A DNA stretch of 64,000 nt from WVXP01 sp964348095 (GTDB lineage Bacteria; Desulfobacterota; BSN033; WVXP01). Made by a program: the position numbers and the translations under genes. Below are positions 43,166-52,859 of the stretch, piece after piece. The stretch lies in the NCBI GenBank assembly GCA_964348095.1, contig CAYGBK010000076.1, positions 59,531-123,530 of the forward strand. Direction: 5' to 3'. The notes below the pieces were generated by a model. The model did no database searches. It was not told the DNA's origin and worked only from the letters and a program-made list of their open reading frames with translations. Numbering within the stretch: the stretch's first letter is position 1; each line of letters opens with the position of its first letter.

Positions 43166-43964
43166 CTTCGCCTAACTCATCTCCCTCTGAATCCTGGTCC
43201 TTCTTCGCCTCCTTCCCAAAGAATTTGGCCACGAGGATGCTGATGCCATAAAGAAAGAGGATGGGGCCGGCCATCATGAATTGCGTGACCACATCAGGCG
43301 GGGTCAGCATCGCTGAAATGCCGAAGATAATCAGGACGGCGAATTTAAACTGTTTGATCAAAAGTCTCGAGGTGACGAGACCTATTTTTGCCAAGAAAAA
43401 AACAAAAAGTGGCAACTCAAAAACCACCCCAAAGGCGAGGAGGAGCTTCGAAGCAAGGGAAAAGTACTCCTTAATCCTGGGAAAGGGCCGGATATGCTCA
43501 GTGGCAAAACCGAGAAGGAACTTGAACCCGTAGGGAAAAACAACTAGGTAGCCGAAAAGGGCGCCCCCCATGAAAAAAATCGTTGAAAAGACGACAAAGG
43601 GAACAACATAACGTTTTTCACGGGCGTAAAGCCCCGGAGCGACAAAGACCCAAATCTGGTAAAGAATCAAAGGAGAGGCGAGGAAGAGCCCTGAGAGAAT
43701 GGCCACCTTCAGGTAGGTAAAAAAGGCTTCCGTTACCCCAGTGAAAATCAGCTTGCCATCAGGAGGAAGGGCTTCCAGGAGGGGAGCCATGAGAACTTCA
43801 AAAATCCGTGCGGCGAAAAAATATGAGACCCCAAATCCTATCCCTGCGGCTATTGCACTGATAACCAGGCGGCGCCGCAGTTCCTCGAGATGGGCCGTGA
43901 TGGGCATTCGTTTATCATCCGGGGGCAGGTTTCTCTTCTTTGTGGGTTGGCTTTCTTCCGGCAT
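43158..43964 (-). CDS. tatC: Sec-independent protein translocase TatC
   Basis: Inner-membrane receptor of the twin-arginine pathway, 268 residues with six membrane helices. The family motifs MPITAHLEELRRRLVIS, the F-x-G-x-x-E-F segment FTGVTEAFFTYLK, QIWVFVAPGLY and the helix-4 region FELPLFVFFLAKIG are clear. A charged N-terminal extension (about 19 residues) precedes the family core; starting at the later ATG (43907) would remove the 50-base overlap with tatB and is possible. Order is tatB-tatC-radC on the minus strand. Confidence 0.95.
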   Translation of the reverse strand: MPEESQPTKKRNLPPDDKRMPITAHLEELRRRLVISAIAAGIGFGVSYFFAARIFEVLMAPLLEALPPDGKLIFTGVTEAFFTYLKVAILSGLFLASPLILYQIWVFVAPGLYAREKRYVVPFVVFSTIFFMGGALFGYLVVFPYGFKFLLGFATEHIRPFPRIKEYFSLASKLLLAFGVVFELPLFVFFLAKIGLVTSRLLIKQFKFAVLIIFGISAMLTPPDVVTQFMMAGPILFLYGISILVAKFFGKEAKKDQDSEGDELGEDE

Positions 43965-44304
43965 CTGTTTCGTCCACTTCGTCCGTTTTTCCCTTATCCT
44001 TCACAGTTTCCTCGGCTTCGACTTTGTCCCCAGTTTTCTCACTATCCAGTTCAGAATTAAAATCCTCCTCTTCTGCCTCCCCCGGCTCGGTCGCCCGGTC
44101 AATCTCTTCGGTAATGTTATCCTTGAGTTCCTCGAGCTCTCTTGTCTCCTCTTGCAGGCTCTCCCGCATGTCTTCAGTCGCCCTTTTGAACTCTCTCATT
44201 GCTCGCCCGATACCCTTTGCCAAATCCGGAAGCTTCTTTGGCCCCAAGATAATAAGTGCAAGCCCTAGAATGACCAACAGTTCCGGCATGCCGATTCCAA
44301 ACAT
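43915..44304 (-). CDS. tatB: Sec-independent protein translocase TatA/B family, likely TatB
   Basis: A 129-residue TatA/B protein: one membrane helix (ELLVILGLALIILGP), the hinge GPKKLPDLAKGIGRAMREFK, and a long highly charged amphipathic tail (Glu/Lys-rich, coiled-coil-like). The start MFGIGMPELL at 44304 follows GAGGAG at 6 bases, so a longer open frame upstream is not used. The Glu near the start of the helix favours TatB, though TatA and TatB cannot be separated with certainty by eye. It overlaps tatC by up to 50 bases. Confidence 0.92.
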   Translation of the reverse strand: MFGIGMPELLVILGLALIILGPKKLPDLAKGIGRAMREFKRATEDMRESLQEETRELEELKDNITEEIDRATEPGEAEEEDFNSELDSEKTGDKVEAEETVKDKGKTDEVDETDAGRKPTHKEEKPAPG

Positions 44305-44799
44305 GAGTTTCTCCTCAGAAAGTTCTCGAATATATAACACAGGGCTGTGGGGATTGCAATAAGATCTAAGGAACTTTGGCACGCAGATCAGTCGTGAGGG
44401 CTTTCATGAGGTTTTAACGGAGGAGATCTCTAACCCGTTCATGTTTCACCACGATTGCTAATTCGCTGATGGAACGCTCATATCCCTTCGCTCCCTCCTG
44501 ATCAAGCTCTTATAAGAGCAATTCACCAGAAAGGGGGAAAGGAAGCTCTGAGCGCGAGTCAAGATTTCTTCGACAATTCGATGAGGCCCAAGGATCAAGG
44601 TTAAAGGATAAAGGCTTCTTTTGAATCTGTGGTCCTTTTGCCTTTTTCTTTTCACCTTTTTCCTCTTACTTTTGCAAACGTCCCTCGGAGACATGGACGT
44701 CCATAGTGCTGAGGAACCTCCTCTCGGTTGTGTATTGAATTTTTGTATAGCCAATGGTATAACCCGGCACGAATAAGTATCTCCAGTGTCCGAAAACTG
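44305..44799. other. Intergenic region with dispersed repeat, copy B
   Basis: About 495 bases between the divergent tatB and K+ channel genes. It contains two segments (44528-44573 and 44677-44725) resembling parts of the intergenic region at 11.0-11.4 kb: AAAGGAAGCTCTG, GAGTCAAGATTTCTTCG and CCCTCGGAGACATGGACGTCCAT. A promoter for the channel gene must lie here but none is obvious. Confidence 0.5.
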
Positions 44800-45810
44800 A
44801 TGGATGTTGTCAGGCAGCTGAAATTCGGCTTCTCATTTCTGCTTCTCGTCCTTGTCGGGGGTATGCTGGGCTATTCCCTTCTAGAGGGATGGCCCCCCCT
44901 TGATGCTCTCTATATGACGGTAATTACAATTACGACTGTCGGATACGGCGAGGTCAAGCCCCTATCCCACGGGGGAGTAGTCTTCACCATGGTCCTGATT
45001 CTTACCAGCGTGGGGATGGTAGCCTTTATCGCCGTTGGCCTAGCTCGGATCATGGTTGAGGGAGAGGTCAGAAGAATCTTTGGGAGGAGGAAATTGGAGA
45101 AGAGAATCGAAGGTCTCAAAGACCATTACATTGTTTGCGGTTACGGCCGAATCGGAGGCTATGTATGCAAGGAGCTTGCAGACAAGCCAGTGCCTTTTGT
45201 TATTGTGGAAAAGAACCCGGAGGTCACGCAGAGAATCGAGGATGGAAACTACCACTATATCAATGGAGACGCGACAGATGAACAGACTCTGAGGAAGGCA
45301 GGAATCGAATCCGCAAAATGCCTTGTGGCCACGGTGGCAAGCGACGCGGACAATCTCTATATTACGTTGACGGCGAGGGAGCTCAATTCAAATCTCTATA
45401 TCCTCAGCCGTGCCACGGATGAGAACGCCCAGAAAAAACTTTTTACTGCTGGAGCCAATAAAGTCGTCTCGCCCTATCTGATCGGTGCACATCGGATGGC
45501 CATGGCACTACTTCGGCCAACGGTGGTCGATTTTATGGAGATCGCCATGCATCGGAAGAGCATCGAACTCCAAATGGAAGAGATCAAGGTCGACCATGTC
45601 AGCCGGCTTCCCTCAACAATCTTGCGTGATTCGGGAATTCGAAGTAATCTCAATCTGATCGTCGTGGCCATCAAAAAGGAGTCTGGCGAAATGAGCTACA
45701 ATCCATCGCCGGAGACCCAGATAGAGGCGGGGGACACGCTTATTATCATGGGAGAACTCAAGAATTTAGACGAATTAGAAAAGCTGGTTCGACGTGAAGG
45801 CAGACCTTAG
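44800..45810 (+). CDS. Two-helix potassium channel with RCK (TrkA-N) domain
   Basis: A 336-residue Kch/MthK-like channel. Two membrane helices (about 10-28 and 64-86) flank the pore with selectivity filter TTVGYGE (46-50 TVGYG). The cytoplasmic RCK N domain begins HYIVCGYGRIGGYV, a Rossmann nucleotide site, with later acidic IVEKNPEV and GDATDEQTL. A RCK C-like domain follows (LPSTILRDSGIRSNLNLIVVAI). The start MDVVRQLKFG at 44800 is chosen; an earlier TTG-initiated frame is not convincing. It belongs to the same family as the second channel at 59.9 kb. Confidence 0.92.
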   Translation: MDVVRQLKFGFSFLLLVLVGGMLGYSLLEGWPPLDALYMTVITITTVGYGEVKPLSHGGVVFTMVLILTSVGMVAFIAVGLARIMVEGEVRRIFGRRKLEKRIEGLKDHYIVCGYGRIGGYVCKELADKPVPFVIVEKNPEVTQRIEDGNYHYINGDATDEQTLRKAGIESAKCLVATVASDADNLYITLTARELNSNLYILSRATDENAQKKLFTAGANKVVSPYLIGAHRMAMALLRPTVVDFMEIAMHRKSIELQMEEIKVDHVSRLPSTILRDSGIRSNLNLIVVAIKKESGEMSYNPSPETQIEAGDTLIIMGELKNLDELEKLVRREGRP

Positions 45811-45828
45811 AATATCAACATACAGAGA

Positions 45829-46611
45829 GTGAAACGATTCCTTGTCAATATTCCCTATTCGACCCTTTATGACCGAATCGACGACGTGGTCACCAGAGGG
45901 ATCCTCCCCGAAATCGTCCTCGATGCCGACACTTTAGACAGGTTAGACAAGAAAAAGGCGTTCTGGTTGGCCGAACAGCTCCAGAAGGCAGGACTGACAC
46001 ATACTTTTCATGGCCCCTTCAGAGACCTGAGCCCCGGTGGGGTAGACCCTAAGATCCGGGCAGTGACCTGGGAGAGGTTTAATCAAACCCTGGACCTTGC
46101 CAAGATCTTCAAACCCAGGTGCGTGGTTTTCCATTCAGGGTTCGATCCCTGGCGATTTTTCGGGCATGAGGGCCTGTGGTTGCAAAATAGTATTGAAACC
46201 TGGAGACCTCTGATCGAAAAAGCTGAACAGGTCGGTACGATCCTCGCCGTAGAAAACGTTTTCGAAAAAGAGCCAGCAACCATTCTGTCACTATTGGAAG
46301 ATACTGGATCTCCTCATCTTGGGCACTGTTTCGATGTCGGCCATCTCAATGTGTTTGGCGATACGCCCATGAAAAAATGGATGACAACCATGGCATCTCA
46401 CATTGTAGAAATTCACCTCCATGATAATGACAGCCATACAGACGGCCATCTTCCACTCGGAAAGGGGAATATCGACTTTCCTGAACTCTCTCGGCTCGTC
46501 CGTCGATTTGTGAAAAACAGACCCCTCTTCGCTCTTGAGCCCGCCCGTGAAGAGGACCTGGAGGCAAGCATTACGGGATTCGATCAACTCTTCGCGGAGG
46601 AGAGCCTTTGA
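45829..46611 (+). CDS. Xylose-isomerase-like TIM-barrel protein
   Basis: A 260-residue protein of the sugar phosphate isomerase/epimerase (AP endonuclease family 2) fold. Metal-binding residues are suggested by HTFHGPFRDLSPGG, VVFHSGFDPWRF, AVENVFEK, GHCFDVGHLNVFG, EIHLHDNDSHTDGHLPLGKGNIDF and FALEPAREED. The pattern E...D-x-x-H...H-x-H is typical of divalent-metal isomerases, with endonuclease IV as a relative. The start is GTG at 45829, 18 bases after the channel stop, so the two genes are probably co-transcribed. Substrate unknown. Confidence 0.87.
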   Translation: MKRFLVNIPYSTLYDRIDDVVTRGILPEIVLDADTLDRLDKKKAFWLAEQLQKAGLTHTFHGPFRDLSPGGVDPKIRAVTWERFNQTLDLAKIFKPRCVVFHSGFDPWRFFGHEGLWLQNSIETWRPLIEKAEQVGTILAVENVFEKEPATILSLLEDTGSPHLGHCFDVGHLNVFGDTPMKKWMTTMASHIVEIHLHDNDSHTDGHLPLGKGNIDFPELSRLVRRFVKNRPLFALEPAREEDLEASITGFDQLFAEESL

Positions 46612-47075
46612 TCATACTCAGGGCGGTTCAGAGGACACGCAAAAGCGCGCGCACCGTAGTGAGATTGACCTCATAGGTCGTCACTTACGAATGTTCGTTT
46701 TCCCCCATACGAGACTTCTGAGCCCTTCTACCGCTTCTCGCCACGAGACGGGATTCGACCCCTTAGACTCTTCGCCTACGACGGACAATATCCCCCCACT
46801 GTCTAGACTCACCATTGACCTGGTAACAATAACATTCCAAGGAACGCCTTGACACTCGAAGCTAATTGGTAGAAGATACACGAATTGCCTAGTTTTTCTC
46901 AGACTGATCAATCCGAGTTTTCAGGGCGACCGCACCCATACGGTCGCACTATGTAGGGGTTGGTAAGATTCTGGTTGTTTCTTGAAACCAGTGTTTTGTT
47001 TTATTGTTATTCATTTGCTGTCGACACTTCGAGTATACTTAGATGTAACAGAAAAATGGAGAGAAAGGATAGATA
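46612..47075. other. Intergenic region with two hairpins before the AOR gene
   Basis: About 465 bases with no supported gene. One hairpin has stem GCGACCG/CGGTCGC (46926-46947). Another has CTGGTT paired with AACCAG near 46970-46991 and is followed by a T-rich run (TGTTTTGTTTTATTG), so it could terminate plus-strand transcription. The AOR promoter probably lies in the AT-rich 46980-47060. Confidence 0.45.
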
Positions 47076-48938
47076 ATGGCCTACGGTTTTTGGGGAAAAC
47101 TGCTCGACGTGGATCTTAAGACGGGTAAGATTAAGGACAGGTTGGTCTCAGAGGAAGAATATCAGGAATACCTTGGTGGAAGTGGGCTGGCGGCAAAAAT
47201 CCTCTATGAGGAGCTCGATCCGACAGTCGATCCCTTGGCTCCTGAAAACACATTGACTTTCATGACTGGTCTATTGACAGGCACAGTCGTTCCGTGCGCC
47301 TGCCGGACTGTTGTCTGCGCAAGGTCTCCACTCACCGGAATCTGGAACGAATCGACAGCTGGCGGTTATTGGGGAGCCAATCTCCGTTTCGCCGGCTTTG
47401 ACGGCATCATCGTGAGGAACCACTCTGAGAAGCCAGTTTACCTCTGGGTCTCTGACAACGGGGTTGAACTCCGGGACGCCACGCATATTTGGGGGAAGGA
47501 CGCCTTTGAGACGGACGAGATTCTGCGTCAGGAAACCAATAGCAAGGCCAAGGTGGCAGCTATTGGTCCTGCTGGAGAAAAGATGGTTCGATTCGCCTCG
47601 GTTACCTACGAGGGGAAAATGGCCAGAGCATCAGGTCGAGGTGGGGTCGGATCGATTATGGGCTCAAAGAATCTCAAAGCGATCGTGACTCATGGAAAGA
47701 AGAGAATCGAACTCAAGGACAAAGATGGACTCCACCGACTCCTCAAGGATGATGTGGCTGTCATCAAGAAAGGGGCTGCCGGGCTGACTGCCTATGGAAC
47801 TCCTGGCGGTGTCGAAGCCGTGGAGTTCACGGGGGATCTTCCAATAAAGAACTGGCAATTGGGCAGTTACAAGGAAGAGGCGAACAGAATCGCTGGTCAA
47901 ACCAACTTGCCCAAATACATGGAGTCTCATCACACCTGTCACGCGTGCCCGATCCGGTGTGCTAAGACAATTGAGATCACAGCGGGTCCATACGGTGGGA
48001 TTTCCGGGCATCAGCCAGAATATGAGACTGTTGCAGGGTTTGGGGCGAACTGTCTTAATGACAATTGGGAGGTAATCGCGGCAGCCAACGACAAGTGCAA
48101 TCGGTACGGTCTCGATACAATTTCCACAAGCGCAGCCGTTGCTTTTGCCATGGAGGCCTATGAAAACGGGATCATCACGAAAGCAGACACTGGGGGCCTT
48201 GAGATCGTCTGGGGTAGTGCCGAGGCCATTCTGAATCTCGTCGATCTCATCGGTCAGCGAAGAGGTCTCGGTGATATTCTTGCCGAAGGGACCCGTAGAG
48301 CGGCTCAGAAACTGGGGGGACTTGCCCCGGAGTACGTAGTTGATGCCAAGGGCATGGAGATCGCCTATCATGATCCCCGGGCTTTCACCTCCATGGCTGT
48401 CAACTACGCAACTGCAAACCGGGGTGGATGTCATCTGGAAGCCCTAACCTATTTTATTGGTCGTGGAATTCCTCTGGCTGACATGGGGTATACCGAACCT
48501 CTCGATCCACACGTCTCCGAGGGGAAGGCCAAATTGTGCTTTGATTTGCAAAACTATATGAGCGTCTTCAACCCTCTCGGCCTGTGCAAGTTTCTCTTCA
48601 TCGGTCAGGCAGGTCCGAAGATGATCTCCCAGTGGTTGGAGAAGGTAACAGGATGGAAGATGAATCAGGACAGGCTGCTCGGCCTTGGAGACAAGATATT
48701 CGACCTTAAACGGATGTACAACGTTCGATTGGGCGTTAGTCGAAAAGACGATACCCTCTCCCCCAGGATGTTGGCCGAACCGAAACCTGACGGTAAAGCT
48801 GCAGGCGTGGTGCCTAACTTGGGACTCATGCTTTCAGAATACTATCAACTCAGGGGATGGTCCAAAGAAGGGATCCCCACACCCAAGAAATTAAAGGGGC
48901 GGGGACTCGAATGGACCCTGGACTATCTCGAAAAATAA
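47076..48938 (+). CDS. Aldehyde:ferredoxin oxidoreductase family protein
   Basis: Tungsten (or molybdenum) bis-pterin enzyme of 620 residues, oxidising aldehydes to carboxylates with ferredoxin or running the reverse. The [4Fe-4S] ligands are in HTCHACPIRC (C288, C291, C295) with a distant fourth cysteine in FNPLGLCKF. The N-terminal pterin-binding beta domain is MAYGFWGKLLDVDLKTGKI and EYLGGSGLAAKIL; ARASGRGGVGSIMGSKNLKAI is the family pterin motif. AAGGA precedes the ATG. It stands alone; no ferredoxin or cofactor gene is adjacent. Such enzymes are typical of strict anaerobes. Confidence 0.95.
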   Translation: MAYGFWGKLLDVDLKTGKIKDRLVSEEEYQEYLGGSGLAAKILYEELDPTVDPLAPENTLTFMTGLLTGTVVPCACRTVVCARSPLTGIWNESTAGGYWGANLRFAGFDGIIVRNHSEKPVYLWVSDNGVELRDATHIWGKDAFETDEILRQETNSKAKVAAIGPAGEKMVRFASVTYEGKMARASGRGGVGSIMGSKNLKAIVTHGKKRIELKDKDGLHRLLKDDVAVIKKGAAGLTAYGTPGGVEAVEFTGDLPIKNWQLGSYKEEANRIAGQTNLPKYMESHHTCHACPIRCAKTIEITAGPYGGISGHQPEYETVAGFGANCLNDNWEVIAAANDKCNRYGLDTISTSAAVAFAMEAYENGIITKADTGGLEIVWGSAEAILNLVDLIGQRRGLGDILAEGTRRAAQKLGGLAPEYVVDAKGMEIAYHDPRAFTSMAVNYATANRGGCHLEALTYFIGRGIPLADMGYTEPLDPHVSEGKAKLCFDLQNYMSVFNPLGLCKFLFIGQAGPKMISQWLEKVTGWKMNQDRLLGLGDKIFDLKRMYNVRLGVSRKDDTLSPRMLAEPKPDGKAAGVVPNLGLMLSEYYQLRGWSKEGIPTPKKLKGRGLEWTLDYLEK

Positions 48939-49300
48939 GACACCTCGGTTTTCACAACCTGAGGCGCCTCACTGTCTCTCACAGCGCGCGCGACGACTAA
49001 AGAGAAGGCTTGCGTTAAGTTGGTAAGGGGCCAATTTAAAGCAGACGCGTCTTCAGATCTGTGGCTTGAAACGTGCCCGCATAGGGCCGAGCGTCTGGCC
49101 TAGTTCTTCTTTTCAGAGAAATGGGCCAAGAACTTTGAGCCTACCTATCTGCCAATTCTGTGGGGCTTGCGACCCGAAGCACATGCCCTGAACAAATCCG
49201 AAGGGAGCTGGCGAGGAACTCCTGTACATCCAGAACGCACATCTCTCCCGACCAACCATCCTAGAGCTTCGGCCGTCAGGTTAAAGGATTGGAGGACCCT
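48939..49300. other. Intergenic region with terminator-like hairpin
   Basis: A stem CCTCGGTT ... AACCTGAGG (48943-48964, one bulge) directly after the AOR stop may end its transcript, though there is no U-run. The remaining 330 bases show no gene or repeat that I recognise. Confidence 0.45.
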
Positions 49301-50848
49301 ATGGCCAATGACAGGATCAAAGCCTTACGCGAAAAGAGAGCTGCTGCCGAATTGGGGGGAGGACAAAAACGAATAGAGGCCCAGCGTAAAAAGGGAAAGT
49401 TAACAGCCATGGAGCGGATTACTCGTTTCCTCGACGACGGCACTTTCGAAGAGTTCGACAAATTCGTCCTTCATGAAAGCACCGAGTTCGGGCTCGATAA
49501 AAACCGATTTCCAGGTGACGGCGTGGTGGCTGGGTATGGTCAGATCGATGGCCGCTTAGTCTATGTGTATGCGCAAGATTTCACGGTCATGGGAGGCTCT
49601 CTGAGCCTAACGCAGGCCAATAAGATCTGCAAAGTGATGGACTTAGCCCGAAAAAATGGAGCCCCTCTTATTGCGTTGAACGATTCAGGTGGTGCCCGTA
49701 TTCAGGAAGGAGTCGGCAGTTTAGCCGGATATGGCAATATTTTCATGCGTAATGTTCTGTGCTCCGGCGTTATACCCCAGATCACGGCTATTATGGGCCC
49801 CACAGCCGGGGGCGCAGTCTACTCTCCTGCCCTGACGGATTTTATCTTCATGGTGGAAAAAACCAGTTATATGTTCATCACCGGACCAGAGGTTGTGAAG
49901 GCCGTCATTCACGAGGATGTGACCCCCGAGGAACTCGGCGGATCTTCGGCTCATAACACAAAGAGTGGGGTAGCCCATTTTTCTGGGAAAAACGACGAAG
50001 AGGTTCTTGGGCTAATCCGAGAACTTTTGGCTTTCTTTCCATCTAACTGTAGGGAAAAACCACCGATCAAAGCATCCGGCGACGATCCAGAACGCATCGA
50101 TCGTGCCCTCAATAAGATAGTGCCAGAGAATCCTGCAAAACCCTACGACATTAAGCAGATTGTCCAATCAGTTGTAGACCATCATTATTTCTATGAGGTT
50201 CAAGGGAGACACGCCCGAAATATCGTGGTTGGTTTTGCTCGCCTCAATGGCATGCCGGTCGGGATCGTGGCCAACCAGCCAAACTGGCTGGCAGGCTCTC
50301 TAGATATCCTCGCCTCTATCAAGGGAGCACGGTTTGTTCGCTTCTGTGACTGTTTCAACATCCCCCTCATCACCTTTTGTGACGTCCCAGGATTCTTTCC
50401 GGGAACCCAGCAGGAACACGGGGGGATCATCAAACATGGGGCCAAGTTGATTTTCGCTTACTGCGAGGCCGTTGTCCCCAAAATAACCGTGATCACACGG
50501 AAGGCTTACGGAGGAGCTTACATCGTCATGTCGAGCAAACACCTGTGGGGTGACATCAACTACGCCTATCCGACGGGCGAAATTGCCGTAATGGGTGCGG
50601 AAGGCGCAGCCAGAATCATCTTCCGAAAGGAGATCAAGGAGGCAGCAAATTCCGAAAAAAAAGAAAAAGAGATGATCGAGGAATATCGCCGCGCTTTTCT
50701 GAATCCCTATCGAACAGCCGAAAAAGGTTATATCGACGAGATTATCATTCCGGAAGAGACGCGGCCGAAGTTGATCAGAGCACTCGAGTCTCTCAAAAAC
50801 AAAACAGAACGGATGCCGGCAAAAAAGCACGCAAATATGCCCCTCTGA
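49301..50848 (+). CDS. Acyl-CoA carboxylase, carboxyltransferase (beta) subunit
   Basis: A 515-residue carboxyltransferase of the PccB/MmdA family, moving CO2 between biotin and propionyl-, methylmalonyl- or glutaconyl-CoA. Motifs are KLTAMERITRFLDDGTFEEFDKF, VVAGYGQIDGRLVYVYAQDFTVMGGSLS, NDSGGARIQEGVGSL, TAGGAVYSPALTDFIFM, GIVANQPNWLAGSLD, FCDVPGFFPGTQQEHGGIIKHGAK and KAYGGAYIVMSSK. GGAGG lies 5 bases before the ATG at 49301. No biotin carrier, decarboxylase-membrane or biotin carboxylase gene is adjacent, so partners must be elsewhere. A thiolase-OB fusion gene follows on the same strand. Confidence 0.94.
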   Translation: MANDRIKALREKRAAAELGGGQKRIEAQRKKGKLTAMERITRFLDDGTFEEFDKFVLHESTEFGLDKNRFPGDGVVAGYGQIDGRLVYVYAQDFTVMGGSLSLTQANKICKVMDLARKNGAPLIALNDSGGARIQEGVGSLAGYGNIFMRNVLCSGVIPQITAIMGPTAGGAVYSPALTDFIFMVEKTSYMFITGPEVVKAVIHEDVTPEELGGSSAHNTKSGVAHFSGKNDEEVLGLIRELLAFFPSNCREKPPIKASGDDPERIDRALNKIVPENPAKPYDIKQIVQSVVDHHYFYEVQGRHARNIVVGFARLNGMPVGIVANQPNWLAGSLDILASIKGARFVRFCDCFNIPLITFCDVPGFFPGTQQEHGGIIKHGAKLIFAYCEAVVPKITVITRKAYGGAYIVMSSKHLWGDINYAYPTGEIAVMGAEGAARIIFRKEIKEAANSEKKEKEMIEEYRRAFLNPYRTAEKGYIDEIIIPEETRPKLIRALESLKNKTERMPAKKHANMPL

Positions 50849-51049
50849 CATCTCATAGCCTCGGTTCTGCGCCCCCTGTTGATCAGAAACGGCACGGTCC
50901 CTGCTGGCACTGTGAGAAGACCGAAGTCGGCATTCACGAGGCGGAACGAGGAACCGCACCCAGAAGGAAGCTTGAAAAAAAGGCCGCCCCACCTTACCAT
51001 TAAAGGCGGCGGATAGGGCCACAAAGAAGCGTATAAGGAAGGACCGGCA

Positions 51050-52579
51050 GTGTCTTGTGATGTCCATATAGCCGGTGTCGGTATGAGTTCCTTCAAGAAA
51101 TCGACCAAATCCCTCCAGGAACTCATGGCCGAGGCTGGCAAAAAGGCAATCCAATCTGCTCATCACCTCCCCGTCGATTCAATCTACATCGGTGCAATGA
51201 ACGTTGAGGAGTTTGTTGGAGACGGAAATTTTGCCGCTCTCCTCGCTGATTACATGGGGTTATCTGGAGTCGCGTCTTCTCGCGTTGAAACAGCCTGCTC
51301 CACGGGAGCGGCCGTGTTCGAATCCGCCTTTTACGCCGTGGCGTCGGGTTACATGAAGAATGTCTTGGTCGTTGCCGGAGAAAAGATGAGCCATCTGCCG
51401 AAGACGACAACCGCCCGAATTCTGACTGAAGTGATCGATCGAGAGGAGCGACGATACGGAGCCACCATGTCGGCTCTCGCTGGGATGATCGCTCACAGGT
51501 ACCAAAAGGAGTTTGGCCTGTCAGACAAACGTCTCAGAAAGGTTCTTGCCCGAGTTGTCGAAAAAAACAGTGCAAACGGCACGCTCAACCCATATGCTCG
51601 AGCCAAAAGGACGATAACCAAGGAGGTATATGAGAGGGGTCGACTTATTGCCACTCCCCTTAGACTCTTTGACTGTTCTCCCAACGCTGACGGGGCTGCA
51701 GCCGTTGTTCTAACCTGTGAGAAGACGCCGATCAGGGTATCAGGCATGGGTCATGCGACAGACACGATGGCCTTGAGGCACCGGGCTTCTATTACCTCTT
51801 TTAGTTCCACACGGGCATCAGCGCTTAAGGCTTACGCTATGGCACAACTTAACCCGAGGGATATTCAATTCGCCGAGGTTCACGACGCTTTCAGCATCTT
51901 CGAGATCATCGGCACGGAAGATCTGGGATTTTTCGAATCTGGACAAGGATGGCGGGCTGTCGAAGACGGTACAACAGCCCTGGATGGTCGTCTTCCGATC
52001 AATCCATCCGGAGGGCTCCTCGCTCGTGGGCATCCGGCCGGGGCTTCCGGCCTGGCCCAGATCGTAGAGATCGCCATGATGATGCTCGGAGAGGTGGAAG
52101 GGAAAAGACAGATCAAGTGGGCCGATGTGGGCTTGGCTCAGAGTGCTGGTGCACTGGCAAATAACAACGTGGTCACGATTCTCGAGAAGAGCGACAGACA
52201 CCGGGTTTTGACGACTGGATGGCAGCCTGAGTACAAGCCGGTCATCCAGGTCGGAACTTCCGACGGAACACCGGGCACATTGGACGATTCGGGAATCCTT
52301 GAGACGTACACGACACTCTACGCCACACCTGAGGGATTCTCTCCCCCTCACACCTTAGGTCTGGTCGGCCTTGAGGGGGGAAGGATGGTGCTCGCCCGGT
52401 ACCCGAAATACCTGGAGAAGGACCGGTTCAAGATCGGACAGCGGGTTTTGTTGAAGAAGCGGGGGGAGTCCATGCTTTTTGAAACGGCCGGTTTTCTCGA
52501 AACCATGAAAAACAGGGTCAAAAGCCTTTTTGGAAGAAAAACACCCAGGGAGAAGAGAAACCAAAACACCGCACCGTAA
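51050..52579 (+). CDS. Thiolase fused to a C-terminal OB-fold (DUF35-like) domain
   Basis: A 509-residue protein. Residues 1 to about 380 are a non-decarboxylating thiolase of the SCP-x/archaeal type: nucleophile in ETACSTGAAVF (C83), EVHDAFSIFE (H278) and GGLLARGHPAGASG (H328). Residues about 385-490 form a beta-rich DUF35-like OB domain without zinc cysteines. In archaea thiolase and DUF35 proteins are separate subunits that channel acyl-CoA intermediates; here they are one chain. The start is GTG with AAGGAAGGA upstream. The neighbouring carboxylase subunit suggests a role in acyl-CoA metabolism. Confidence 0.87.
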   Translation: MSCDVHIAGVGMSSFKKSTKSLQELMAEAGKKAIQSAHHLPVDSIYIGAMNVEEFVGDGNFAALLADYMGLSGVASSRVETACSTGAAVFESAFYAVASGYMKNVLVVAGEKMSHLPKTTTARILTEVIDREERRYGATMSALAGMIAHRYQKEFGLSDKRLRKVLARVVEKNSANGTLNPYARAKRTITKEVYERGRLIATPLRLFDCSPNADGAAAVVLTCEKTPIRVSGMGHATDTMALRHRASITSFSSTRASALKAYAMAQLNPRDIQFAEVHDAFSIFEIIGTEDLGFFESGQGWRAVEDGTTALDGRLPINPSGGLLARGHPAGASGLAQIVEIAMMMLGEVEGKRQIKWADVGLAQSAGALANNNVVTILEKSDRHRVLTTGWQPEYKPVIQVGTSDGTPGTLDDSGILETYTTLYATPEGFSPPHTLGLVGLEGGRMVLARYPKYLEKDRFKIGQRVLLKKRGESMLFETAGFLETMKNRVKSLFGRKTPREKRNQNTAP

Positions 52580-52859
52580 AGGAGCCGATTTCAAAACCAT
52601 ACGTCTTTGACAACAGCATGTTATTACTAGAGAGCCACCGAGAAGGGGGAGATGTATTCTTTCCGTTTGTCGTGAGACAGCGGCAAAAGAAATGCATCAA
52701 ATCTATCGGGTAATAGCGGCTTTCGCCCCAAAGGCAGTTCTTTTTTGTCCATCAAAATCCCGTGATAAACAAAAAATCGGGAATCCGCTGTGGCCTGTGC
52801 GGCCCCGTGGTGCACAGATAACACGAGGAGGACCTTACTCCAATTACCGAGGAGACCTG

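Noticed and set aside
46681..46911. 76-codon minus-strand frame before the AOR gene
   Set aside because: It begins only at a TTG without a ribosome site and shows no family motif.
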